Below are positions 44,665-53,911 of a DNA stretch of 53,959 nt, in pieces. A model generated the notes under the pieces. That model worked only from the letters and a program-made list of their open reading frames with translations. It ran no database searches and was not told the origin of the DNA. Source of the stretch: Massilia mucilaginosa (GTDB taxonomy: Bacteria > Pseudomonadota > Gammaproteobacteria > Burkholderiales > Burkholderiaceae_D); contig NZ_WHJH01000047.1 of assembly GCF_011682145.1 (NCBI RefSeq), forward strand, positions 1 to 53,959. The letters are read 5' to 3'. The first letter of the stretch is position 1. Each line of letters opens with the position of its first letter. The position numbers were made by a program, and so were the translations under genes.

Positions 44665-44968
44665 GTGAGTCTTTACGTGAAGTCTTGGTGCGGGGAATCG
44701 TGTTGCTGGCGAAAAAACGTCCCGCAATTCTAACCGACAGCTTGCGCTCACACGCAAAAAGACGCCCGCAGGCGTCTTTTTTGCAGTGCGGGAAGGTCCC
44801 GGCGCGTGCTTAAGTAAGTGCACATAAATTCTTGTCATTTCCAGCTTCCATAAGCGGCGCCTTGCTGCGTTGCCCACCGCTAGCAGTGCTCGCACTGCGT
44901 CGCGGCGTGCGCCTTGCCAGGCATCCGCTTCTGTTCGCTATAAATGACAATAACTTCTGCGCACTTAC
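44665..44968. other. 304-bp intergenic region between the first porin and the DUF484 gene
   Basis: Contains the promoter region of the DUF484-xerC operon (no clear boxes picked), a bidirectional intrinsic terminator at 44756-44782 and most of the 161-bp inverted-repeat element B. No gene is seen. Confidence 0.7.
44756..44782 (-). terminator. Bidirectional intrinsic terminator downstream of the first porin
   Basis: An 11-bp stem (AAAAAGACGCC with GGCGTCTTTTT) and a 4-nt loop, with T runs on both strands. On the minus strand it would end the porin transcript after it has passed through element B. Confidence 0.85.
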
Positions 44969-44971
44969 TTA
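44811..44971. repeat. 161-bp inverted-repeat (MITE-like) element B
   Basis: The ends form a 30-bp imperfect inverted repeat (44811-44840 and 44942-44971, 26 of 30 matches, outermost bases TAAGTAAGTGC). The interior holds GCTAGC, a hairpin GCAGTGCTCGCACTGC and GCGCCTTGCC. The right end supplies the TAA stop codon of the porin at 44969. Compare element A at 12131-12290. Confidence 0.75.
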
Positions 44972-46252
44972 GAAGCGGTGGCGCACGCCGATCTGGATGG
45001 CGCGGCTGTCCTCGCCCGCGACTTTGGTGAAGCCGCCCGGCGAACCGGCCCCGCCCGGCGTGTACTGGCCGTCGTTCTGGTTCTTGATGTTCGACAGCAC
45101 CGTGTAGATATCGGTGCGGGCCGACAGGTTGTAGTCGTAACCGACCGCCATCAGGGTGGCATCGCTGTTCGACGCGGTACGGTCGTTCTGGCGCGCCGCC
45201 GAGGCCATGATGCGGCCCTGGCCCAGACGGTAGTGCAGGCCGAACTGGTAGCTGCTGGCATCGACCTGGCTGTTGCGGGTGATGTTGGTGGTGTAGATGC
45301 TGGTCAGGGCGGCGACGTTGGCAGCCGGCACGCCGGCGGCGCGCAGGCCCGGGGCGACCTGGCCGCTGAACACGGCGAGGTAGTCGGCCAGCAGGGCCGA
45401 ATTGCGGTTGACCTGGTCGTGGTAGCCGGCGAAGAACTTGAAGTCGCCGACCTTGACCGAACCGCCCACGGTGGTGGTGGTCAGGCTCTTGCGGCCTTGC
45501 AGGTCTTCACCCTGGTTGTGGCCCACGCCGACATCGACAACGCTGGTCTTGTAGGTGATCGCGCCGCCCATGAACTTGTTGTAGCGGCCCAGGTAGCCGG
45601 AGTTCTTGGTGCCGTACATGAGCGAGCCGCCGAAGCCGGACGGGGTGGCGATGCGGTACTGGATCGATTTCTGCGAGCGGATGTCCGCGCCCAGCGCGGT
45701 AAAGCCGGCGGTGCCGCCGGTGATGCCGCCCCAGGTGCCGCCGGTGCCGGTTTCGAACGCGTCAGCCGCGGCGAACACTTCGTAGCCAGGGGTGTACATG
45801 CGGCCGACCAGGATGGCGCCGAACGGGGTGACCACGCCGACCATGGCGGTACGGTCGAACAGGGCTTTCTCGGCGTTGACGGCAACGGCTGGCTGCAGGC
45901 CGGCGCGCAGGGTCGCCAGGGTCGACGCCAGGGCCGGGGTTTTAAAGGCATCCATGCCCTTGGTCAGGTAGAAGCCTTGATTCGGGTTGACCAGGCCGGG
46001 GCTCTGGGTACCGGTGTCGAGTTCGACGCGCGCTTCCAGATTGAAGATGGCCTTGTAACCACCGCCGATGTCTTCGGTACCTTTGAGACCGATGCGCGAA
46101 CCGTCCGCGATACCACTGACGAGTTTGGCCGATTCACCTTTGGTTTTCATAAAGCCGGCGTCGGCAATACCGTAAATGGTCACGCTGGACTGGGCCAGGA
46201 CCGGGGCTGCGAAACAGGTAGCGATTACACCAGCGATTAATTTTGTTTTCAT
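44969..46252 (-). CDS. Gram-negative porin (OmpC/PhoE-like, Burkholderiales type)
   Basis: A 427-residue outer-membrane channel. The signal peptide MKTKLIAGVIATCFAAPVLA is followed by QSSVTIYGIADAGF, the standard first strand of betaproteobacterial 16-stranded porins, and the protein ends IQIGVRHRF with the terminal Phe needed for assembly. GGAG lies 5 nt before the start codon. Just upstream is an 8-bp hairpin (46280-46287/46300-46307, AAAACGAA) in the leader that could affect translation. The stop codon belongs to element B. Confidence 0.93.
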   Translation of the reverse strand: MKTKLIAGVIATCFAAPVLAQSSVTIYGIADAGFMKTKGESAKLVSGIADGSRIGLKGTEDIGGGYKAIFNLEARVELDTGTQSPGLVNPNQGFYLTKGMDAFKTPALASTLATLRAGLQPAVAVNAEKALFDRTAMVGVVTPFGAILVGRMYTPGYEVFAAADAFETGTGGTWGGITGGTAGFTALGADIRSQKSIQYRIATPSGFGGSLMYGTKNSGYLGRYNKFMGGAITYKTSVVDVGVGHNQGEDLQGRKSLTTTTVGGSVKVGDFKFFAGYHDQVNRNSALLADYLAVFSGQVAPGLRAAGVPAANVAALTSIYTTNITRNSQVDASSYQFGLHYRLGQGRIMASAARQNDRTASNSDATLMAVGYDYNLSARTDIYTVLSNIKNQNDGQYTPGGAGSPGGFTKVAGEDSRAIQIGVRHRF

Positions 46253-46435
46253 TGTGTCTCCAGGAGATTATTTTGTCTAAAAACGAACGTGCGTACTAAT
46301 TCGTTTTAACCAATATGCCATCGTTTTTTAGCCTTGTACAGAAAGCCGGTCGCGCGCGCAAATGCTGGTTGCGAAAAAGACACAGACGAAGCAAAAACGT
46401 CAATATCGTCTTATCTGAAACACCACAGCATAACG

Positions 46436-46482
46436 CGAAAAACGCCAGGGGCGCCGATGTTGCCATCGCCGCCCCTGGTTTT
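46436..46482 (-). terminator. Intrinsic terminator of the second porin
   Basis: A 9-bp stem CCAGGGGCG/CGCCCCTGG (46445-46453/46470-46478), extended inward by a 5-bp inner stem CGATG/CATCG, is followed on the minus strand by a T run. Confidence 0.75.
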
Positions 46483-46524
46483 ATCCGACAAAATTATGTT
46501 GCATGCGATTTATATCGCACTGCA

Positions 46525-47586
46525 TCAAAAAGCGTGATTGACGCCCAATGCATAGATATTCATGCTCGATGGAATGGTCGGGCCTTTCTTGTTGGAGGCA
46601 TCGGCATACACATACGTGCGTGGCGACAGGCTGTATTCGTAGCCGATCGACATTTGCTTGGTCTTTTGCATGCCCTGGTTCAATGCGCCCTGGTTCTTCT
46701 GGCCATAACCGGCCAGGATTTTGCCCGCGCCCATCTTGTAATTGGCGCCAACCACCCACGAACGCGCTTCTTCGCTGTTAAAGAAGGTGTGGCCGCGGTC
46801 TTGCTGCACGCGCGTGGCCATCAGTTTCAGTTCCGGCGTGGCCATCACATAGCCGGCGACCGAGACCAGGCGCGATTCGACCGCATTGCGTTCGGCGGCC
46901 AGCATGATGGCGCCGGCGGCGCCAGTGTAGGTGGCCGAGACCGAGTACGGATTGGCCGACGCTTCCGAGCCGGGACGGTATTGCGGGTTGGCCAGGGTGC
47001 CGCGGCCGACGATGGCTGCCGAACCCGAGGCCGCTTCCTTGGTGCCGATGGTGGCATTGATCTGGAAGCCGTTGTACACGTTCGAGTTATAGAACAGGGC
47101 GTTGTTGAAGCGGTTGGTCGAATTGCCAACCGAGCCCAGCGGGTCCGAGGTATAGCCGGCCACCATCAGGTCGGTCTGGAAACCGGCCGGGCTCGGCACG
47201 CCGTGGAACGGCTCGAACTGGGTGCTCGTTTCCTGGAACGCGGTCAGGCCGCGCCCGAGGCGCACCATGCCGAAGGCGCCTTGCAGGCCGACCCGGCTCT
47301 GGCCCTGGAACAGGGGACGCTGGACGCCATTGCCGCCCTGCTCGATGGTGCCGGAGTCCGGTTCATAGCGAATTTCGAGCTGGAACAAGGCTTTCAGGCC
47401 GCTGCCGAGATCTTCCACGCCTTTGAAACCGAGGGTGTTATTGGCGCGCTTGCCGATGTTCAGCGATTGGTCGGTACGTTTGATCATGCCGGCATCAACG
47501 GTGCCGTAGATGACCACAGAAGATTGTGCTTGTGCAAAGCCGGCGCTTGCGCCCAGAACTGCCAGAGCGACCAGTGATTTTTTCAT
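46525..47586 (-). CDS. Gram-negative porin (second copy, divergent paralogue)
   Basis: A 353-residue outer-membrane porin with signal peptide MKKSLVALAVLGASAGFAQA and the first strand QSSVVIYGTVDAGM. It ends YALGVNHAF with a terminal Phe. It shares strand motifs with the adjacent porin (LGFKGVEDLGSGLKALFQLE against IGLKGTEDIGGGYKAIFNLE) but the loops differ strongly, suggesting different pore specificity. ATG at 47586 is preferred over GTG six bases upstream. The two genes have separate terminators and are probably separate transcripts. Confidence 0.93.
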   Translation of the reverse strand: MKKSLVALAVLGASAGFAQAQSSVVIYGTVDAGMIKRTDQSLNIGKRANNTLGFKGVEDLGSGLKALFQLEIRYEPDSGTIEQGGNGVQRPLFQGQSRVGLQGAFGMVRLGRGLTAFQETSTQFEPFHGVPSPAGFQTDLMVAGYTSDPLGSVGNSTNRFNNALFYNSNVYNGFQINATIGTKEAASGSAAIVGRGTLANPQYRPGSEASANPYSVSATYTGAAGAIMLAAERNAVESRLVSVAGYVMATPELKLMATRVQQDRGHTFFNSEEARSWVVGANYKMGAGKILAGYGQKNQGALNQGMQKTKQMSIGYEYSLSPRTYVYADASNKKGPTIPSSMNIYALGVNHAF

Positions 47587-48049
47587 GTACACGTCCTTAA
47601 AAGTGAATCAGTCGAATCCGCAAGTGCCTTGAGTTTTCAATTTTCTGAACACCCGGATCAAGAAGCCTTAATTGCCTGGCCATGTGCCACTGGCTGTTGT
47701 GGTCGATTATGAGGGGTAGAATTGGTTGAAAGCCAATCATTCCAGCGGTGCTGTTGTATTTATGAAACGTCCGTGCGTATTGATACGGGCAAGAACAAGC
47801 GCATTTTTATGAAATCCTTTCATGCGGTATCCCACATATTCTTACTAACAAGCTTTGTGCGAAATCAAGGAAGTCGCCATCAGCGGACATCGCGCCGCAT
47901 GCCTGACGTAGACTTTACAAGGTCGGCTGCACCCGCATCAGCCAGGCAATTGTTGTATATTGGCAACTCTACCGGCGCCATGCGGTGTAGCAGGCTCAAG
48001 GAATTGATCCCCTCCCGGAGCCCCTCCAACAAAGGTGATGGCAACAATC
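47587..48049. other. 463-bp intergenic region between divergent porin and Sel1-repeat genes
   Basis: Must hold both promoters and is noticeably AT-richer than the coding regions. No convincing -35/-10 pair, hairpin or small gene could be picked by eye. The only structure used is the Shine-Dalgarno stretch AAAGGTGAT (48031-48039) of the downstream gene. Confidence 0.5.
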
Positions 48050-49690
48050 ATGGCAAACCGCGAAGAACTAGCGCTCATCCGTGGCGCGCGCGCAGGCCGC
48101 GCCCAGGCCCAGCTTGAGCTGGGCACCCTGTATCTGTTCGGCAGCGCGGGCTTGCCCAAAAGCCTGCCGACGGCGCTGCACTGGCTCGACCGTGCCGCGC
48201 AGCAAGACTGTGCCGGCGCGTGCCAGCTGATCGGCAACCATATTCCCTTCGAGGTGGCGGTGCAGAGCCAGCGCGCGGTGGCGTGCTGGTTCGAGCACGC
48301 CTACGACGACGGCAACCTGCGCGCCGGCCTGGTGCTGGCCCAGCTGATACTGGGCGGGCATGGCGGCGGCACGCCCGGCTTGGCGCGGCGCGAGAAAGCG
48401 TTCGGCGCGCTCCAGGCCGGCGCGGCGGCCGGCCTGGCCGAAGCCCAGTGGCTGCTGTCGCAGCACCGGCGCCTGGCCGGCGCGCTGGCGGTGGCGCCCG
48501 AGGCCCCGGCGCCGTCGCCGGCGGCGCCATTGGCGCATCCGGCGCCAGCGGCGGCGGGTGCCGGGGCGGCGCCGCGCACGGCCGATGCGCGCTGGCTGCG
48601 GCAAGCCGCCGACAGCGGTTTGCCGCAGGCCCAGCTGTCGCAACTCGACATCGACTGGGAAGACGGGCGCCTGGGCGCCTACGCGGAGGGCGCGCTGCCG
48701 CTGGCGCGCGCCCTGGTGCGCCGGCTGGGCACGACCCCGCGCGCCGCCAGCGGGCTCGGTCCGGCGGACGTCACGCTGCTGTCGCGCTGCGCGCGCGCCA
48801 TGGCGGCCGAGGCCGAGGCTGGGCGCGCCGCTACTGGCCGTGCCGAGGCGGTCAGTGCGGAAGCCCGTCATTTCTTCGAGCTGGCCGCGGCCGAGCACGA
48901 TCCCCATGCCCAGTTCGCCGTGGGACTGTGGTGTGCGCGCATGCAGGTCGACGGCAAGCGCATTGCCGTGGGCGAAGGCTCGGCCAACTTCAAGAAAGCC
49001 ATCCGCTGGCTGACCCTGGCCGGCAACCAGGGCCTGGCCGAAGCCTGGTACGCGCTGTCGCGCATCTACATCAAGCCCGAGTTCTCCCAGCGCAATGTGC
49101 TCGACGCCCAGCGCTATCTGGAGCGGGCCGCCGAAATGGGATACCGCGACGCCCAGCTCGAGTGCGGCAACAGCGCCTGGCGCGCGCGCCGCGAGAATGA
49201 AAACAATGACGTGCGGGCGGTGTACTGGCTGCAGAAGGCGGCGCTGCAAGGTTGTCCGCTGGCGGCCACGGCGCTGCACAAGATCGCCCCGCGCTGCGAG
49301 GGCACGGCGTACACCGAAACCGGGGCCCTGGCCGCGTACGAGCTGGGCGGAGCACATCCGCTGCTGGCCGCGCGCCTGGAACTGGCCGCCCTGTTCGGGC
49401 TGACCCGCGCCGAAGCGTTATTGCTCGATGTAACGGCGGCTGACCAGGGGCATTGCCTGGTGATCGACATCCGCGGCAGTTACGGGCGCAGCAAGCGGCG
49501 CCTGGTGGTGATCGATTCGATGCACGAGCGGCACGCGCTCGACCGCATCGTGCGCCTGTTCGACGGCATCGATTGCGGGCCGACCGGGCCGGAGGGCAAT
49601 TACCGGCAGCGGCTGTACCGGCTCAAGACGCTGGTGCCGGAGTCCGAGCATGCGGAAGGGGAGGTGGAGGCGTACGAAATGGCGGCGTGA
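48050..49690 (+). CDS. Sel1-like repeat protein
   Basis: A 546-residue protein rich in Sel1/TPR-like repeats with the pattern AxxxLGxxYxxG...A..W: AQLELGTLYLFGS...TALHWLDRAA, LAQLILGG, AQFAVGLWCAR, AWYALSRIY, AQLECGNSAWR...VYWLQKAA. A Pro/Ala-rich linker occupies about 150-175 and a non-repeat C-terminal domain follows (about 460-546). There is no signal peptide. Such proteins scaffold protein complexes. The start at 48050 is preferred because AAGGTGAT, complementary to the 16S 3' end, lies 10 nt upstream; ATG at 48038 lies inside that motif. Confidence 0.85.
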   Translation: MANREELALIRGARAGRAQAQLELGTLYLFGSAGLPKSLPTALHWLDRAAQQDCAGACQLIGNHIPFEVAVQSQRAVACWFEHAYDDGNLRAGLVLAQLILGGHGGGTPGLARREKAFGALQAGAAAGLAEAQWLLSQHRRLAGALAVAPEAPAPSPAAPLAHPAPAAAGAGAAPRTADARWLRQAADSGLPQAQLSQLDIDWEDGRLGAYAEGALPLARALVRRLGTTPRAASGLGPADVTLLSRCARAMAAEAEAGRAATGRAEAVSAEARHFFELAAAEHDPHAQFAVGLWCARMQVDGKRIAVGEGSANFKKAIRWLTLAGNQGLAEAWYALSRIYIKPEFSQRNVLDAQRYLERAAEMGYRDAQLECGNSAWRARRENENNDVRAVYWLQKAALQGCPLAATALHKIAPRCEGTAYTETGALAAYELGGAHPLLAARLELAALFGLTRAEALLLDVTAADQGHCLVIDIRGSYGRSKRRLVVIDSMHERHALDRIVRLFDGIDCGPTGPEGNYRQRLYRLKTLVPESEHAEGEVEAYEMAA

Positions 49691-49728
49691 GGAGAAAGAA
49701 GGCGACCGGGAGTCGCCTCGCATTCAGG

Positions 49729-50589
49729 CTAAACCTCGATCTCGCCCTCAAACACCGTCACCGCCGGTCCGCTGAGCAGTACCGGCTGTCCATCGCCAGC
49801 CCAGGCAATCGACAACTCCCCGCCGCGCGCGCTGACGCGCACCGGTGAATCGAGCAGGCCGCGCCGGATGCCGGCCACCACGGCGGCGCAGGCGCCCGAG
49901 CCGCAAGCGAGCGTCTCGCCGGCGCCGCGCTCGTACACGCGCAGCTTGACATGGCCCCGGTCCAGCACCTGCATGAACCCCGCATTGACCTTGTTCGGAA
50001 AGCGCGCATGCGCCTCGATCAGCGGCCCGGTTTCCAGCACCGGCGCCAGCTCGACATCCTCGACCACCTGCACCGCGTGCGGATTGCCCATTGACACCAC
50101 CGACACGAACACCGTCTTGCCACCCTGATACTTGATCGGCAAGGGCCACAAGGTATCCTGTCCCTCGGCCCAGCCGCCCAGCCCGGCCGCATCGAAGGGC
50201 ACCCTGGCCGCCTCCAGCACCGGCGCGCCCATGTCGACCGTGATGCTGCCATCGGCTTCCAGGCGCGGCGTGATGATGCCCTTCATGGTTTCCACACGGA
50301 TGCTGGACTGCTCCGTCAAGCCCTTGTCGGTGACAAACTTGACGAACGCGCGCGCGCCGTTGCCGCACTGCTCGACTTCGCCGCCATCGTTATTGAAGAT
50401 GCGGTAACGGAAGTCGCAGCCGGCGCCCCGGGCTTTTTCGACCACCAGGATCTGGTCGGCGCCGATGCCGAAGCGCCGGTCCGCCAGGCGCTGCCACTGG
50501 GCGGGGGTGAAATCGACCTGCTGGCTGATGGCATCGATGACCAGAAAATCATTGCCGGCGCCGTGCATCTTGGTAAATTTGAGTTTCAT
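49729..50589 (-). CDS. dapF: Diaminopimelate epimerase
   Basis: DapF interconverts LL- and meso-diaminopimelate for lysine and peptidoglycan synthesis. The 286-residue protein has both catalytic cysteines, C75 in [10 protein letters not shown] and C229 in [10 protein letters not shown], and the KMHGAGNDF start. The two halves are the symmetrical domains of the fold. It follows the lipid A acyltransferase pair by 25 nt on the same strand and is probably the third gene of that operon. Confidence 0.96.
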   Translation of the reverse strand: MKLKFTKMHGAGNDFLVIDAISQQVDFTPAQWQRLADRRFGIGADQILVVEKARGAGCDFRYRIFNNDGGEVEQCGNGARAFVKFVTDKGLTEQSSIRVETMKGIITPRLEADGSITVDMGAPVLEAARVPFDAAGLGGWAEGQDTLWPLPIKYQGGKTVFVSVVSMGNPHAVQVVEDVELAPVLETGPLIEAHARFPNKVNAGFMQVLDRGHVKLRVYERGAGETLACGSGACAAVVAGIRRGLLDSPVRVSARGGELSIAWAGDGQPVLLSGPAVTVFEGEIEV

Positions 50590-50614
50590 GAGCGTCAGTA
50601 TAGCGGTAGAAAAG

Positions 50615-51487
50615 CTATTGTTTGAAGTACGGCGACGGTTCACCGGGCGGACGGGTCTTGAAGCGCTTGTGCGTCCAGAAATACTCGGCCGGCGCTTCGC
50701 GCACCCGGTCTTCGATGAAGGCATTCATGCGGCGGGCCGACTCGGCCATGTCATCGCCCGGATAATTCTCCCACGCCGGATAGAACGTCACCTTCCAGCC
50801 CGTGTAATTCGGCAAGAACGTTGCCACCACCGGAATCACCTGCGCCCCGGTGGCCGCCGCAATGCGCCCCGGTGCGGTCAGCGTGGCGGCGGGAACGCCG
50901 AAAAACGGCACGAACTCGGCATCCTTGTCGCCGAAATCCATATCCGGCAACATAAAGTAGGGCACATGCTCGCGCATGGCGCGCAGGATCGGCTTGACTC
51001 CCTCCTTGCGCGAAAACAATTGTACCGGACGAAAGCGCGAGCGTCCCTTGCGCAACACCTCGTCGAAGACCGCGTTTTTCTGCGGCACATAAATCGAGCA
51101 CAAACTGGTTTCCAGCATCACCGCCACGCCGGCCACGTCCAGGCTCACGAAGTGCGGACACAGCAAGATGGTCGGCTGGGCCGCGATCCGCGCCAGCGGC
51201 ACGCCGGGCTCGACCTTGATCAAACGGCGCAGGCGCGCTTCCGGCGCCCACCACAAAATGCCGCGCTCCCACACGCTGCGCGAATACGACTGGAAATGCT
51301 GGCGCGCCAGCACCACCCGCTGCGCCTCCGACAATTCCGGCATGCACATGCGCAGATTGGTCAGGGCGATGTGGCGGCGTTTGCGCAGCACCATGAACAG
51401 CAGGCTGCCCACGCCCGTGCCGACCCGTCCCAGCACGGGCAGCGGCAACCAGTGCATCAGCCAGACCAGGCCGACCAGGAGCTTCAT
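50615..51487 (-). CDS. LpxL/LpxM-type lysophospholipid acyltransferase
   Basis: A 290-residue inner-membrane-associated acyltransferase of the HtrB/MsbB family that adds secondary acyl chains to lipid A. An N-terminal hydrophobic segment (about 3-34) is followed by the HxxxxD catalytic box (CPHFVSLD) and the conserved [22 protein letters not shown] and [12 protein letters not shown] segments. The first codon overlaps the stop of the upstream acyltransferase gene by four bases. Acyl-chain specificity (LpxL or LpxM type) cannot be told. Confidence 0.9.
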   Translation of the reverse strand: MKLLVGLVWLMHWLPLPVLGRVGTGVGSLLFMVLRKRRHIALTNLRMCMPELSEAQRVVLARQHFQSYSRSVWERGILWWAPEARLRRLIKVEPGVPLARIAAQPTILLCPHFVSLDVAGVAVMLETSLCSIYVPQKNAVFDEVLRKGRSRFRPVQLFSRKEGVKPILRAMREHVPYFMLPDMDFGDKDAEFVPFFGVPAATLTAPGRIAAATGAQVIPVVATFLPNYTGWKVTFYPAWENYPGDDMAESARRMNAFIEDRVREAPAEYFWTHKRFKTRPPGEPSPYFKQ

Positions 51488-52335
51488 GCGTCCACCTGCG
51501 CGTCGGGCGCAGGCACGCCGCTGGGCTGCTTGTAGCGGTTATAACTCCAGAAATACTGGGCCGGGCAGCGCGCGATCAGCTGCTCCATGGCACGGTTGAT
51601 CGTGCTCGCCTGCTCGGCCGGGCTGCCTGCCAGTTCCTGGCCGAAAGGCACGAAGCGCACGATGAACCCCTTGCCACCGGCACGCCGCTCGGCGTACACC
51701 AGGATGATCTCGGCATTGCCCAGCTGCGCCAGCTTGGCCGGCAGGGTCATGCTGTAGGCCGGGCGTCCGAAAAACGGCGCCCACACGCCTTCGCCCTGCT
51801 GCGGCACCTGGTCCGGCAGCACCCCGATCGGCTCGCCGCGCTTGAGGCACTTGGCCAGGATGCGCACGCCCGACAGGTTGGCCGGGGCCAGGTGCAGGTT
51901 ATTGCGCGCTCTAGCGCCCTCGATCAGCGGTTTCAGCGCCGCCTGCTTGGGCGGGCGGTACATCACGGTCAGCTTGGTGCGCAGCGCGATCTGCTGGGCG
52001 GTGATTTCGAAGCAGCCCAGGTGCGGCGTCAGGAACATGATGCCGCGTCCGCTGTCGATGACCGACTGGACGTAATCCCAGTTCTCGTCGGTGGCCATGC
52101 TGGCCACTTTGTCGGGCGGCGCGCACCACACGAAGGCCAGTTCGATGATCGACTTGCCGGACTCGGCGATGGCGGCCGACAGATGCTGGCCGAAGCCGGC
52201 CGCGCGCATATTGGTACGCATCAGCTTGCGGTAAGAAGGGGAGGCGAGATACACGAACCAGCCCAGGCCGGCGCCCATGACATGCAGGACCGGCAATGGC
52301 AGTTTCGATAAGGTACGGAAAAGGGGAACTAACAT
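51484..52335 (-). CDS. LpxL/LpxM-type lysophospholipid acyltransferase, first of a tandem pair
   Basis: A 283-residue paralogue of the following gene: N-terminal hydrophobic segment (LPVLHVMGAGLGWFVYLA), catalytic box HxxxxE (TPHLGCFE), VMYRPPKQAALKPLIE, VLPDQVPQQGEGVWAPFFG and PAQYFWSYNRYK. The Glu in place of Asp at the catalytic box is allowed in this family. Tandem lipid A acyltransferases suggest a hexa-acylated lipid A. It is divergent from metK, with 188 nt between them. Confidence 0.9.
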   Translation of the reverse strand: MLVPLFRTLSKLPLPVLHVMGAGLGWFVYLASPSYRKLMRTNMRAAGFGQHLSAAIAESGKSIIELAFVWCAPPDKVASMATDENWDYVQSVIDSGRGIMFLTPHLGCFEITAQQIALRTKLTVMYRPPKQAALKPLIEGARARNNLHLAPANLSGVRILAKCLKRGEPIGVLPDQVPQQGEGVWAPFFGRPAYSMTLPAKLAQLGNAEIILVYAERRAGGKGFIVRFVPFGQELAGSPAEQASTINRAMEQLIARCPAQYFWSYNRYKQPSGVPAPDAQVDA

Positions 52336-52415
52336 GGTTTTTGACTGTGGTTCAACAAACGGCTAGTTGCTTAGCCAAAATTTCTCAAGGAGCGTAAAAT
52401 ACCACGTATGCAGTA

Positions 52416-52470
52416 TCCGCCGAGTTAATAGACAACTTGCGAAGCGGAATATAAATGTCGCTAAAGCGTC
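52416..52470 (+). promoter_or_regulatory. Candidate SAM-II-class riboswitch aptamer upstream of metK
   Basis: By eye this matches the SAM-II pseudoknot fold. P1 is TCCGC (52416-52420) with GCGGA (52444-52448). The loop contains GAGTTAA (52422-52428) and CTTGC (52436-52440). The 3' strand ATAAATGTCGCTAAA (52451-52465) matches the conserved SAM-II 3' strand, with GCTAAA intact and TTGC able to pair with GC. The second pseudoknot stem is GAC (52431-52433) with GTC (52468-52470), differing in sequence from the usual CC/GG pairing but still complementary. Position before metK, whose product makes SAM, supports it. One conserved loop U is G here. Feedback control of metK is inference. Confidence 0.55.
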
Positions 52471-52517
52471 GCAGGCAACCCGGTTACTGCGACATCAACA
52501 CCACTCAGTAACAGGAG
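52455..52517 (+). promoter_or_regulatory. metK leader with mutually exclusive helices next to the Shine-Dalgarno
   Basis: Three 7-bp helices share strands: ATGTCGC (52455-52461) with GCGACAT (52489-52495); GTCGCAG (52468-52474) with CTGCGAC (52487-52493); GTTACTG (52483-52489) with CAGTAAC (52506-52512). The last abuts AGGAG (52513-52517), the metK ribosome binding site. The first overlaps the aptamer's GCTAAA strand and the second overlaps its GTC strand. This layout suits ligand-controlled access to the ribosome binding site. Confidence 0.45.
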
Positions 52518-52523
52518 CATTGC

Positions 52524-53690
52524 ATGTCAAACGACTATCTCTTCACGTCCGAATCCGTGTCCGAAGGCCATCCAGACAAGGTTGCCGACCAAATTTCCGA
52601 CGCCATCCTCGACGCCATCCTCGAACAAGACCCGAAAGCGCGCGTTGCCGCCGAGACCCTGTGCAATACCGGTCTGGTCGTGCTGGCCGGTGAAATCACC
52701 ACCCACGCCAACGTCGATTATATTCAGGTCGCGCGCGAAACCATCAAGCGCATCGGCTACGACAACACCGACTACGGCATCGACTACCGCGGCTGCGCCG
52801 TGATGGTCTGCTACGACAAGCAGTCGCCCGACATCGCCCAGGGCGTCGACGAAGGCGCCGGGCTCGACCTGGACCAGGGCGCCGGCGACCAGGGCCTGAT
52901 GTTCGGCTACGCCTGCGACGAAACGGCCGAGCTGATGCCGGCCGCGATCCACTACGCGCACCGCCTGGTCGAGCGCCAGTCGCAACTGCGCAAGGATGGC
53001 CGCCTGCCGTGGCTGCGTCCGGATGCCAAATCGCAAGTTACCCTGCGCTACGTCGATGGCCGCCCGGTTGGCGTCGACACCGTGGTGCTCTCGACCCAGC
53101 ACGCGCCGGAAGTGACGCACGCGCAGATCGAAGAAGCGGTGATTGAAGAAATCATCAAGAAAGTGCTGCCGGCCGAGTGGCTGCACAACACGCGTTACCT
53201 GGTCAACCCGACCGGGCGTTTTGTGATTGGCGGACCGCAAGGCGACTGCGGCCTGACCGGCCGCAAGATCATCGTCGACACCTACGGCGGCGCGGCGCCC
53301 CATGGCGGCGGCGCGTTTTCGGGCAAGGACCCGTCCAAAGTCGACCGTTCGGCGGCGTACGCGGCCCGTTACGTGGCCAAGAACGTGGTGGCGGCCGGAC
53401 TGGCGCGCCAGTGCCAGGTGCAGGTCAGCTACGCGATCGGCGTGGCCAAGCCGATCAACATCACGGTCTACACCGAAGGCACGGGCGTGATCTCCGACGA
53501 AAAAATCGCCGCGCTGGTGATGGAGCATTTCGACTTGCGTCCGAAAGGCATCGTCCAGATGCTCGATCTGCTGCGTCCGATTTACCAGAAGAGTGCGGCG
53601 TACGGCCACTTCGGCCGCGAAGAGCCGGAATTCACCTGGGAACGCACCGACAAAGTCGCCCTGCTGCGCGCCGAAGCCGGCCTGTCCTAA
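52524..53690 (+). CDS. metK: S-adenosylmethionine synthase
   Basis: MetK makes S-adenosylmethionine from methionine and ATP. The 388-residue protein has the full set of family motifs: [20 protein letters not shown], the ATP-binding [12 protein letters not shown], the RKI-type [19 protein letters not shown] and [19 protein letters not shown]. Length is normal and no residue of these motifs is missing. AGGAG lies 6 nt before the start codon. It is divergent from the lipid A acyltransferase operon; its leader holds the candidate riboswitch. Confidence 0.97.
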   Translation: MSNDYLFTSESVSEGHPDKVADQISDAILDAILEQDPKARVAAETLCNTGLVVLAGEITTHANVDYIQVARETIKRIGYDNTDYGIDYRGCAVMVCYDKQSPDIAQGVDEGAGLDLDQGAGDQGLMFGYACDETAELMPAAIHYAHRLVERQSQLRKDGRLPWLRPDAKSQVTLRYVDGRPVGVDTVVLSTQHAPEVTHAQIEEAVIEEIIKKVLPAEWLHNTRYLVNPTGRFVIGGPQGDCGLTGRKIIVDTYGGAAPHGGGAFSGKDPSKVDRSAAYAARYVAKNVVAAGLARQCQVQVSYAIGVAKPINITVYTEGTGVISDEKIAALVMEHFDLRPKGIVQMLDLLRPIYQKSAAYGHFGREEPEFTWERTDKVALLRAEAGLS

Positions 53691-53701
53691 GCAACACCGC
53701 C

Positions 53702-53726
53702 GCAAACCGCCCCCAGCGCGGTTTGC
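53702..53726 (+). terminator. Hairpin downstream of metK
   Basis: A 9-bp stem GCAAACCGC/GCGGTTTGC is located 11 nt past the metK stop codon. No T run follows, so termination efficiency is uncertain. Confidence 0.5.
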
Positions 53727-53732
53727 ACCCCC

Positions 53733-53788
53733 AACCGGGGTCAGAGCTCTGACTAGAAATGTTTCAAGTCAGAGCTCTGACCCCGGTT
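53733..53788. repeat. Long palindromic intergenic repeat, copy 1
   Basis: A perfect 22-bp inverted repeat (53733-53754 and 53767-53788) with a 12-nt loop. Each arm contains the 12-bp palindrome TCAGAGCTCTGA. The same arms occur in copy 2, while the loop differs by two compensating positions. Confidence 0.9.
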
Positions 53789-53911
53789 GCCGTTTCGGGA
53801 TTATTCCCTGCTAAAAGCGCAAGAATCCGGTGAAGTAGCTTCCTGTGTTTTCGTTTTCCGTATTCCGTGATCGCCAGTGGCGCGCGTTTGTGCGCCCAGG
53901 AAAAATTCCTC

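Noticed and set aside
52440-52500. SAM-I or SAH riboswitch before metK
   Set aside because: GGCAACC occurs, but the kink-turn and four-way-junction elements of SAM-I and the SAH core are absent; the SAM-II pattern fits better.
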